NCBI RefSeq assembly: GCF_011397635.1
Contig: NC_064761.1
Coordinates: 42,310,143 to 42,374,142, forward strand
Source: Epinephelus fuscoguttatus
Taxonomy: Eukaryota > Chordata > Actinopteri > Perciformes > Serranidae
DNA: 64,000 nt
Reading direction: 5' to 3'
Shown here in pieces: positions 25,401-37,400 of this stretch (the stretch's first letter is position 1; every line of letters starts with the position of its first letter). The translations under genes and the position numbers were made by a program. Under the pieces are notes generated by a model. The model ran no database searches. It worked only from the letters and a program-made list of their open reading frames with translations, and was not told where the DNA came from.

Positions 25401-28400
25401 GGTTGAGGTATGGAGAGACTGACCTGGACAGAGGGAGTGTTACATTAGGCCCATTACAGACACTGGAAAAAGAGCATTGCCTGAGAGGAACAAGTGGAGG
25501 GGTTATGCAACACACATAAACACACGCTCCGCTGACCACTGCACATGGCGTGCACAGGCAGAAAGAGAGAACGGAGAGAGAGATGGTGTGAGAGATAGAC
25601 AGGAAATGAACACGAGGAAGGAAGCAAACATGGCATGACAGAGGTACACAATGCATGAAAAAATAGTGGTAAAGAAGACAAAGAAGCAATAAGATGAGAT
25701 GTGAATGAAAGTGACATGTGAAGGGCTCCTTTGTCTACAGAGGCAAAGCTGCAAACTGCGCCTGGGCATGTGTCGCAAGGTTAGATTAACATCATCATGG
25801 TATCTCTGAGTTATCCAAGCAAGACTCTCTAAAACAACTTAATGGGACATTAGACTTAGCTGTGGACGTGGTGTTTCCCTTTTCCTTTGCGCGCATGCAT
25901 CTAACTGTTTTAATAATGAATGCACTCACTTTTCTCCTTCTCCACCTCCATGACTTGTTTCTTCCACTCGTCAAAGGTGGGGATGTCTTCTTTGCTGGGC
26001 ACTGATGGATCGGTCTCCCTGGCAATACCGCCATCCCCTGTCTGAAACACACAGACAAGTGTGTCACACACACAGGCTTATATTGACAGTTAAACCGTAT
26101 ATATCACCAAACCTAATGTCTTAATATGCTGTATTCTAGCAGAAGACCACAGCAGGTTGCAACTAATCTAATATATATGAAGATATAACTGAAATTATTT
26201 TGTATCATGGCATCAGTGAGCCACTAAATGAATTGCACGCTATGACGAGTCACTAACACGCACGTGTAGTAGTCATCTAGCCCCAGGCCACCAAAGCATT
26301 GAGATGCACTGAACTGTGAATAATATTTTGATGGATTATGTAAGTACCCTTTTGGACCTCGGAAGCCAGTCTGATCCTAAAAATCCAACCATCTTAGACG
26401 GCCTCTTATGTAAACACCACAACACGTTTGGCAGGACGTGTACTGTAGCTTTGCAGCCACATGCAGATTAATCACCAGCTCTTGGCTCCAAAACAACAAA
26501 ACAACTACATGTACTGTACACAATGCACACAGTCTCATTAAAAATAAGGAAATTCCCCCGGATACACTCGTCTTTCATTATCCTTCAACCATGAAAAAAG
26601 CAACTGAAAGCAGGTTGACTCAGCATTCACCACTTGAAACTTTTAAAACCTGCCCTTTGCTAGAACAGCTGCGCACACTGAATATTTATAACTCTCAGTG
26701 CAATCTGGCCAGCAGTTGACCATGCTACAAGCAACATCTTTGGGTGCTAACACTGACTATGTTTACATGGACAAAATATTCAGGCTTTGATCCAAAAAGA
26801 CAACATGCCTACGAAGCTGTTTACATGGCTAATAAAAATTGTTATTCCACTAAAAGACAACATGCCTACGAAGCTGTTTACATGACTAATAAAAATTGTT
26901 ATTCCACTAACATTCCCCTCTACATGCATCCATGCACACTCCCCTCAACGTGACAGAATGTGTCATTTATCATGTTAAAATATGGAAAAGTGGAACGCTT
27001 GCGTCATTTTGCTTTTTTGCATCAAAATATGATTTTTCCCCAAAAGAAATGTGGGCTTTTCTTTTGAGCATAAAACCCACATCATGACAATATACACATC
27101 TTACTGTACACAGGCAACATGCTTTGTGTCACCAACTGCAGGAAAAAACTCCAGCTGAGATGCATATTCCTAAAACCTGAATAGCAGCATATCCCACACA
27201 GAAAACGCGACAATCGGAAAAAGGCTCAACTTGAATGTCTGAACGGAATATGCTGTTTATGTTAGTTACCTGTATCAAATTCAGAATACTGTCATATATT
27301 GAATGATAGTGGAGTGTTAGTGTGCATTTAAACATAATCACTGAGAACTGAACAGTGTAATAATCTAATATACATTTTTAAGAAAAGTATTTCAGCAGGA
27401 TGGCTCTTGTGTCACCTGAACACATATGCTGACTGCACCTTGTTCAATAAAAAGACAGACAAGGTGTCCAGGAAGCTAAGAGCCGGGTTTTTCCACCACC
27501 TGTCCATGTTTATGTCTGATTAGGGTCAGATTTTCCATCAAGACACCTGCAGCACTGTAATGTCTCTGCCCATGCCTACTGAAAAGATCCACACTCTGCT
27601 CACACCCCTGCTTTGGATTTTCTAACTCACATAAAACCCTTGTTTGTCCACTGAATGTATAATGAACTGATACATGTGAGAAATACTTGAGAACCATAAG
27701 CTGCTGACCTGCGGTTCTTGGCGGTGTTGAGAACTGTTGCCCTCCGTGTCCAAATCTGACAGCCCGCCCTCCAGCTCCTGCCGCTGCTGTTGTTGTTCCT
27801 GGTCCACATTGCCTGGAGTCGACTGGACCTCTGCTTCAGGACCAGAGCTGTGGCTCTGGTCTGTCCGCTGGTCCTCTATGCCAGCCTCGTCCACACTATA
27901 GCACAGACATGGGGCCAACGAGGTGGAGAGGGGGAGGAGGAATAAGGATAAAGAGGGGTTGAAAACACAAATAAGTTCTCAGTAATGTTGGACACATGAT
28001 GCAAAACATTAAAAAGCATTCAATTTATTTGACAGAATTGACTGTCCTTGGTGGTGAGCAGGCAAAACAATGGAAAAAGGAAATAAGAAAAAAAAAATTT
28101 AAAAGCAGAAGTAAGTGGAGAGCAAGGCCAGCGGTCGACGGTTGCGCACAGCAGAGAGGTGTAGCTTGTACCTTGATTACCTGTCTCTGTGCTTTGATTG
28201 GCTTCCAGGGGTTAGAAACTCACCTGAAGAGAGGCCTGCCAAAAGGGGAGTTTTCACAGGTTGCCAGTTCGGGGGGAATGACCCCGCACTGTGAATCAGA
28301 GTGCTCAGCAAAGACAAAGCTGTCTACTGGGAGTTCATCTCCTGCACTGGCAACCGCACTGAGGGAAAGAAAGGACATGGCGTTTACCACACCTCTTTAC

Positions 28401-31400
28401 ACTGGGGAGGGTAGAGAGAGGAGGATGGGGTGGGAGAGAAGAAGGGAAGGGGGTAAGGAAGAGGAGATAAAGGACACAGAGCGTAGGCAGAAAGAAGAGA
28501 AAGAAAGGGATGGACAAAGGGGATGGAGTGGTCGCTTGGTGGTGGGGCAGTTGGTTTGCACATCTTGAAATGTCCTAATGTTGACAGCCGCTTTGAGAAA
28601 GGCGTTGGATGGATGTCTTCTTCTTGAAGGTTCAACCCAAGTGATATCCAGAATGATCTTGGTCAAAGTTCCATGTTCAAACAGGTGACTTTCCACAATG
28701 TCCACGAACTTTCATTGGAAAATCGATTCGACAAAATTTCACCGCCTCAAATCAGTTCCGTGTAACTTTGACGCTGGCCATAGGTTCCATAAAAAGCGAC
28801 TCTAAAATATCCAGGCTGTCAGAACAACTCTCCTTTGAGTTTCTCTTTCAGTTTGCAATCAGTCATTGACAAGTGGTTGAATAAAAGTAAAATAAATACA
28901 AACTGAAGGGAACAAAAGTTAACCAACAAAAATATCAAAGAAAATGTGCAATGGCAGCATCGGAAAACAGTTCTAACTTCATTATACCTGGATTAGGTTG
29001 AAACTGGCTTTAACCATCATAAGAGGAACAAGCGTTTTCTTTGCCATCTGAGGTTAAAATTTTAGTTCTCCAATGTGACTTCTCTGTGGTTAAAGCCAAC
29101 TTCTAATGCCAGAGAAAAGGTCTCTGGAATGAGGAAGCGAATCTGAGCTTACCCTGTGTGGGTCTGGCCGACACTCTGTGAGGTAGGTATGTTTTCAGCT
29201 TCATCTGGGGATGTGGCTGGGTGTGAGTCCAAGCTGGGGTGTGCAGCAGGGGCGTCACTGATGATCTCTGCTGGGGCTGGGGCATCTGTGGACACTTGGC
29301 CCTGTGCTGGAACTGGTTCTGGAGTGGAGGAGACAGGGACCTCCTGTTCGTGGTCCTGGGGGTCAGTCTGCAGGTCCACATCAGCCTGGGGGTCTGGGTG
29401 GGGCTCTGGCTCAGGAGCAACAGGTACAGTAGCAGACTCTGGGTCAGGCCTGGTCTCCTCTACCTCAGCTTCCCGAGGATTCACAGTCTGGTGAGAGAAA
29501 ACACAAAAACATTCATATATAAAAGACAATCAGTCGACACCATGAAAAACCCAAACACTTTTACTTGATTGCAATTCTACAGCGTTAGCTCGCCATTGTT
29601 TGCAATCTAACCTGTCTCTGTCTGCACACACCACTTTATACACTCACTCAAAGGGCCTGTCCCATTTCTACCCCTTAAATCTTCCACTTGGTATTGAGTG
29701 CCTTCATTTGCGAGATAGGGAAGTGAGAAATATTATATTAAAGGGGACACCACTTCATGCAAACTGGCGTGGACAACGTGCCGGCATACGTCACGTGTAG
29801 TAGTGACGCAATGAGAATGCCGGCTCCAGCGCTTGTGTTGTGGTGTGTGCTATGTTTATTCTTCTCTGTCTGATGAATCAACGGAGAGAAATGCTGAAAA
29901 CAGGAGGCGCCTACGACGTCTTCTACTTCTGATCGATTTTGTTCAGGGAGGTCGATGTGTTTAAATATTTTGACGCTGTGTTCAACTGAGTTGCTGATGA
30001 GTTTACGCTGGTCCAACCATCTGTTGTTTGAATAGTCTACATTCCGATCGTATAGTAACAATTGTAATAATTGTTTTCCAAAACTTGCCGAAGTTGCTGA
30101 CTTCGCAATAGGGGTGGGGGAAATAATCGATTTTTAGATGCATCGAGATTCTGTCTTGAATGATGTGAGGATCGATTTGGAAAACTCATAATCGATTTTA
30201 ATTTTGTTTTTATTTTTCAAATTACCGTAACCCCTCAACCATTCACGCTATCAATGTAATTCCCACGGATTCTGAAAGCTGAGAAGCTTTCCAGTGATAT
30301 ACAGTACATTATGGTAGTGATGTCATTACCTGTGGAGGAGGGGAGGGAAGTGAGCACAGCAGGAGGAGAGTGACAGCTGATGAGAAAAGTTGGAGTGATT
30401 TAGCAGTGTTTTAGCTGAGTTTTGGTGCGTTTTAGTGGAGTTTGGGTGGCGTTTTCTGTGTAAATATTTAGTGTTGTAAATAATGGTATTTGTGGTTTTT
30501 TGAGAGCTTTTGAGTTTTTTTTGTCGTGTTTTCACCATAGTTCGTAGTTTTGCCATCGTTCGTCTTTTTTGCAATAGTACGTATTTTTATAGTTCATAGA
30601 TAGTTATAGTCAGTTATAGTTTTGTAAATACTGGAGGAGAAATGTCGAGGAGGTCGACAAGGGACAGGAGAGTCCCGTTGAGATTTGTGGATGAGGAGGA
30701 TGGACCGGAGGAGACTGGTGGAGTGTTGTCATCTCAACCACAGTAAGTAACAAAGTTTGTATGCACTGGATATGTATTCCCAGCTTTGTTACAATAATGT
30801 TTTTCAATATCTAGTGTAAATTTTCTTATGGCTCGTTTTATAATCGAAATCGTTGCCCTCAGAATCGGAATTGAATCGAATCGTGAGGTGCCTAGAGATT
30901 CCCACCCCTACATCGCAAGGTGTTTTGGGGAATTTCATCTTCCACTTCGTTGAAAGTGTGGGTCGGGGCTCCCTTGGAGTCTAGGACGGGTTTAAAGTGT
31001 TGGAAACCACTTCCACTACCTCAATTCTGTTTTGGGACACCACTAGCCTAGACGTGAACACGCACAACCAAGTGCAAGTGGGTATTTCTAGTTGAAGTGT
31101 GGGTATTGGGACAGGTCCAAAGTCTCACCCACAGCACTACCTGATTGGTTACACATTATGAGCAATAGCCTATCAACAATGAAGGCTGCTGGGCCTCTGA
31201 TGGGCAAGGATGAATGCAGACTGGAGCTGCTCCGGTGAGCAAACAGTGCTGAGTGTTGAATGTGAGGTGAGAGATATTACTGAAGTTGTAATAAACATCA
31301 CAACTCTACGCTGAAGTTGCAAAAAACATCCCGTGTTTCCAGTAACATTCTACAGTTAGCAATAGTAGTTACTGGATGTGACTTTAGTTGTATGAGAACT

Positions 31401-34400
31401 GCAAGGATACAAGAAGAGAGTTCATCATCATCATAATTCATAAAAATACAGCACAGTACGACATATATAACACGGACCTGAAAATATGCTTTCAACCCAC
31501 GCTTGACCCGTTCATAAAATCTTGACCTTTTAATAACTTGTAGACATGTGATGTTACCTGTTCTTGGTGTATATTTTGTGTTGCTAGCTTCTCTCGTGCT
31601 GCTCTCTCTGTCTCTAGTCCCATATCGTATGATGTATGTGTTGTCCGTTCTTCCAACACCTGGGAGAAAGAGAAATAAACTCCACATCATCAAACAATCT
31701 CCATTCTTGAATAGGCATTATCAATGTTGACAAAGCTTTAAAACATATGAAATATCACAGGCTAAAAATGAAGCACCATGACGCGACGACTACTCAAACT
31801 CTCTGCGAGAAATTTTTTGATGGATTTTTTTTTTTTTTTTTTTTTTTAAAGCATTTTGTTTGAAAATGTGAGATGCAATAGGTCTTTGCATCTCAGGTTG
31901 TGAAAAAGCCTTTTGTTGGCGGACAAAGACTGTGTTATAAGGCCAGTGACAGACTGCCAGGCCTGTTGAACTGCCCTGGCATGCCTGTTTGTTGCTGGAC
32001 CATAAACAATGATTCTCCTTCTTCAGTGCCCACACATGCATACCAAAACACACTCACTTCCCCAAATTATCATTCATTCTCATACTCATGCACACATTAC
32101 CACACACACAAACAACTTTGAGGACCCATTCATAAGAGCTGAGGGTATCAAATATTTAACCCAGACCCAGTTCTGAGGTAGCACCACTCCACCTCGCTCT
32201 GGTGACGTCCACAGACTGACCTAAGATGGATTAGTCTGACATTATTCAGCCACTAAGAATTGCGAAAGCTTTGTTTACTCTGATTTCTAACCTCACAGGG
32301 AAGGTCCTGACCTCTACCACAAACACCTCTATGACTCATTATACAGAGAAGCCAATGTTCTTGACAGCGTGTAACTAGGCTGCTTTTTAAGTAACTTTTA
32401 ACCTGGAAAAGGCCTCTAATCTTCATGGACTGAACATGGCTGCTCTTTGTGAGGGTCCCTGACACAGTTTCGATCACACAACAAGATTATCAGTCGTAAA
32501 GTTAGAGAGATATCGTGAAACAACTGATATGTTGTTTTCTTATTCAATAATGCCTATCTTGGTGGGAACAACAGAGGTTTATGCAACACACTCACCCTCC
32601 CACCAACCATCCACCTGCTTGCCTCTTTAGTCCACCATTCGTCTCTCCATGCCTCCTACTTTTCACTGGGGGTTAGTGGGCAGCTAAAGTGCATGACCCA
32701 ACTCCCACCACATTCCACTTGGTATTCTGCTAACTCATACATTTCACCATGAGCAGTGAGTCTAATAATACTGCTGACCATCCCACAACTGGCCAACAAG
32801 ATGAGCCAGTAATGTTAACCACACGTAATATCCATCTAACCATTAACTGCTTCTTATCTAGGGTCAGGTCGCTGGGGCAGCAGGCTAAGCAACATAGTCC
32901 AAATGTCCCTCTCTCCCGAAGCATTCTCCAGCTCCTCCTGGGGGATCCTGAGGTCTTCCCAAGGAAGATGAAACATATAATCTCTCCAGCATGTTCTTGG
33001 TCAACCGCCACAGGGTCTCCTTCCACTTAGACATGTTTGGAAAATCTCCAAACGCAAGACGCCCAGCAGGTACAAGATCAGATGCCTGAACCACCTCAAC
33101 TGGCTCCTTCATCGTGAAGGAGCAGCGGCTCCCCACCCTATCTCTTAAGGTGAGCCCAGCCACCCTACGGGGGGAAACTCATTCCAGTCGCTTGTATTAA
33201 TGAGGTCATTCTTTCAGTCACTATCCAAAGGTCATAACCATACGTGAGGCTTGGAGCGTAGTGCACGGACACAGCACTCATTCAGGTTATGTAAGGCCTG
33301 TAACAACAGCCCCAGTGCCCTGGGGTGACGCCGTCTCAAGATCCACGATACACATATTGACTGGGGGGTAAACTAGCATGAACCCTCTCATTGCCCTGGA
33401 AGGATTAAAGCTGGTCCACTGTTTCACAACCAGTATGGTATCCACAATGCTCCTCTTAGATCTGAGGTTCAACAATCAGACACAGCCTCCTTTTCAGCAT
33501 CCTGGCATTAACTTACCCAGGGAGGTTGGGCAGTGCAATGCCCTAATTATTAAAGCATATTCCAGTCCCTGATTTTTAAATACGCTAACTACCGCCTAAG
33601 GCCGTAACGGTACATGTATTTGTGTTGAACCGTTCGGTACGCGACTTTCGGTTCAGCACGACCCTGTACCGAATTATTGGGCGCAGGATATTATTTTATT
33701 TTATTTTGTTTTGTTTTAATTCCATTTTTGCAAGCCGAACCATTTAAAATATCTAGTTAACCGGTAACCGAATATATTCGGCCAAACATTGCAAAAAAAC
33801 ACACATTCGGTATTCGGTGGAATAAGTTAAAAGCAAGGCCGAATAATAGAGTTTTGATAATGCAATCAAACAGTGTGCCATGACGGGCGGAATAAAATGT
33901 CGGCAGTGTGGCGAACCGTCCGTCACGGCACTCGCGTTTGTGACTAAAAATAGTTTGGAGCGAGCAAAATAGGCTTAAATCATTCAGCACGCTGTGCGAG
34001 CAGCCTACAGATTTCAACCAGCAGCAGAAACGAAAGGCGAATCCCACCGATTGTGGGTTGAACGGGGGTCACAGACACAGACAGTAACGTTAATGTATTC
34101 CTGTCAAATACAGCGGCCATCGGCTTACCCGGCGACGGAGAAGTCGGCTCCAATAATGTCCTCTTCTTGGCGTCATGACTGCCCAGAAGTACCTGAACAG
34201 CCGAGCCATGGCGGCACACAGGTATGTGATGTGTCAGAGGAGAAACGAGCCGTTCACATTTCTCTCTTTGTGGCAGGTAACGGCCCACAAACCTCACCGC
34301 ACTTTAGGGACTGTTCATTACTTATGAAGGGACTGTCAGGGGAGGAGGGTGGCTGGTTGATTTTTATTTATTTATTTTATTTTGATCCCCCCTATATTAA

Positions 34401-37400
34401 TCACTTATTGATGCTGTTTTTGAAGTATGAATAAGTCAATAAGTAATTTATTCCATTGAAATATCATTGATGTATTATAGAAAAGTGATTTATCTTTTCA
34501 TAAATGACAAAAGGCACATCTGCCTCATTTTTGCTGTGGTATCCTGATACTACTCAGAACCATGATACTTTCACTGGTATTGCACAGTGGGTCCCAATTT
34601 TGGTACCGTGACAACACTAATCTGGAGGGGGTTCATCTGCAAAAACTAATGAACAACTAAACAATGATATTCGGTATTCGGTACTCGGTAATCGGCCAAG
34701 CGTTTAATAATATTCGGCTTCGGCCACAAATTTTCATTTCAGTGCATCCCTACTTTGGTTTCAGGGTAAAATACGAAGATGGAAATAAACAAGTGGACAA
34801 GACAAAAGCAGTGTGCCAACACTGCAGAACAGCGGTCAGGTATGTACTTGGAAACACGTCTAACATGCTAACGCATCTAAAGTGACACCACCCGAGTTTG
34901 AACACTGGCACCACTAGAAAAAGCAATCTGGTGCAAACTACGATATCGTCGTCGTTTAAAAAGAAAGAGCATTTCCCTGACCATCACGCTAAAGAAATAA
35001 CCAACGCCATTGGAGTTGAGTAAAATTGTTTAAGCTGCACTTTAGATATAAGCATGTTTTGTTTACTGCACTTTAACAAAGTGGGAAAGCTAAGTAAGTT
35101 CCTAGTAAAACTGAATCTGAGCAGGCTTTAAAGCTGACCAGCTGCACTATACTTTTTATTTTAATTGAGTAAAACTGTTTAAGCAGAAATGTATATATGT
35201 ATATTTTTCATTCAAAAAATGTGTTAAAAAAACAGCAGGATTTTATTTTTCACTTTTATATTTCTATTTTCATTCAAACAATGTGAAAAAACAGGATTTT
35301 ATATATATTTGTTTCATTCAAAAATTGGGTAAAAAGAGTTAACTGCTGTGGTGGTATGTTTTAATAAGGTTACCAATAAGTAAAAGATATTTAATAGTTG
35401 TCTATTTTTTTCATTACTGTACCGAAAAAAAAAAACGAACCGTGACTTGTGTACCGAGGTATGTACCAAACCGTGATTTTTGTGTACCGTTACACCCCTA
35501 CTACCGCCCCATTCAGCCATTCTGCAGGCACTGTCCCGACCTCCATGCGTCTTGAAGAAGCCTGTTAGTCCAGACAGCGCAAATAATGTCGACGACTTTC
35601 AACATCTCCAACAACCAAAAAGTGAACAGCATTTGTAAAATAGTGTCAATGTGTTGTGATTAGAATTTTTTAGAAAAGAAGAGGTTGGTATTACAAGGTC
35701 TGTTTTTTGATAGAATTTAAGTTTGTGCTTTTTATTATTATGGTGTATTAAAGCTGTTTTTTCAAAGCAATGCTTAATGTGTCTGCCCAATTCACTCAAT
35801 CTGAAACATGTAAACCCACCTTGTGTTGCGTGGAGTCCTGCTCCTGCTCCTGCTTCTGGCCCTCGGGGTTTTTGTCCCCCGCAGACTGACCAGGGCCAGA
35901 CAAGCTCTGCTCTGAACAATACACATGTTGACTGGGGTACCTGAAACACAGACAGGGAAACATTTGTCAAACCAATGAAAAATTATTGTGAACGTCATAC
36001 AAGAGGGATATGTAACTAAACTTAGAGTGAAGTCGATGCCAGTTGCCGTAAAAGTAGTTGCAAAATTTCATCATAAAAACCCTGCACCAAGTTGTTGCCG
36101 TTTCCACAACCAGGTATGGGTTTAAAACAAGGAAAAGAAGTTCAACATCACAGTACGCTATAAGCAATGGCTGCCTTTGAATTAAGAGAATGCTGAGGCT
36201 GTACTATATCATTCCCTCACAGTGAGAGCACTTCCTTCGCTGAGGGGGAGGGCATCTGACACGAGCTCTTTGGGCACAGGCAATAAAAACACTAAGTGTA
36301 GGAGAGCAAAAGAGGCTGAATGTGCATGAGATACACAAAAGGGAATAAGATGAACCCCAAAGGACTGAAGGTAAAATCTGGTCTTCAAGGAGAGAGACAG
36401 AGCAGGATAAAGGCAGAAAGTGAATAATCACGTGTTAACAAAATTCCACTCATTATTTCTGTATTTTTGCAAGCTGTTCAAGGCAAACTGCATTCTTTGA
36501 ATCAGTCTTTCAACCCAAGCTTTCGTAATTCTCTCCCTCAATTTCATTTCAACAGAACTCACCTTTGTGTGCACGCGTGCAACTTTTACAAGTTTGATTT
36601 CAGCCCCTGTATTTCGGCACACCTGGCCCCTGCTTTCCTGTTCACTCAATTATGTTCAAACACTTTCAAGGCTACCAATAAAGTGCAGTTTGCTCAAGGT
36701 CAACAAGGCCACTGTGACGAGAGACTGACCCACATTACCTCTGCTGGACAACAGGGCTACTGTAAAAGCTTGTGCATCTTTTCAATACAGGACTGCTGAT
36801 GTTACATGCGCGTTGATACTGCAGTATTGATGACAGAGAGTGCAAAATTAATAGGACTGGACAGGATAAGAAGCAATAAGAATCAAGCAGAGGAGAGACA
36901 GCTGCAGTTAGTTTCCTTATCAGTGACAAATGAAGCAGAATGAAGCAAAGGGAGAGTGAAGCTAAACTGACAAGAGGTCTGTCTAAACATGTTCTCTGTG
37001 CTGTGACGCTAATAAGGTTTTCCCATGACTCACCAACTATAACACTTCTTTGAACTTTAATGAGTCCGTCAGCAGTCTGCTTTAAGTTTACTCATCCTAC
37101 ACAGATTGAGTAAAACACCCAATTACTTAATCAGCGTTAATGCAGATAAAATACCTCTCTAAAACCTATTAAATTTGTTTAAACCTGACAGTATGTAGAC
37201 ACTATGGAAATACTAATGCAAAAATCGAACTCAAAGCACGCCAACACTTTGCATCAGGGACAAACTGCACACAAACGCAGAGCTCAGATACAAAGCACCA
37301 TGTGATTCTGAAACTGGAGCGGTTCTCCTTGAGCGGTCAAATATCAATGTCAGGAGAGAGCGGGACACATGGACAGTCATGTTAGCACCCTGTCAGCCTG

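Larger units (their letters stand above)
21459..27708 (-). other. SUCO: SUCO introns 5-10
   Basis: Introns at 21459-23220, 23327-24866, 24975-25094, 25163-25295, 25424-25929 and 26042-27708. The only distinct feature is a 57-bp tandem duplication at 26795-26908. AT-rich and otherwise unremarkable. Confidence 0.7.
29653..31118. mobile_element. Outer DNA transposon, interrupted by a hAT element
   Basis: The left end (GGGCCTGTCCCATTTCTACC) and the right end (GGACCTGTCCCAATACCCAC in reverse complement) are inverted repeats about 1.4 kb apart. An 802-bp hAT-like element (30109-30910) lies between them. No coding region of its own; superfamily not assigned. Confidence 0.5.
27896..35819 (-). other. 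SUCO: SUCO introns 2-4
   Basis: Introns at 27896-28223, 28359-29152 and 29488-35819. Intron 2 (6.3 kb) holds an outer DNA transposon with a hAT element inside it, a T23 run, a reverse-oriented Rex3-like LINE fragment and a 1.9-kb hAT element with a decayed BED zinc finger. No host gene is visible in it. Confidence 0.75.

Noticed and set aside
27996..28568. 190-codon plus-strand open frame
   Set aside because: It is antisense to SUCO exon 4 and flanking intron, low complexity at its end (Glu/Arg-rich), and shows no similarity.
35599..35998. Two alternative minus-strand frames over SUCO exon 2, one with an RSRSRSR run
   Set aside because: Only the third frame joins exons 1 and 3 in phase; the SR-like run is a frame artefact of the Gln/Glu codons.
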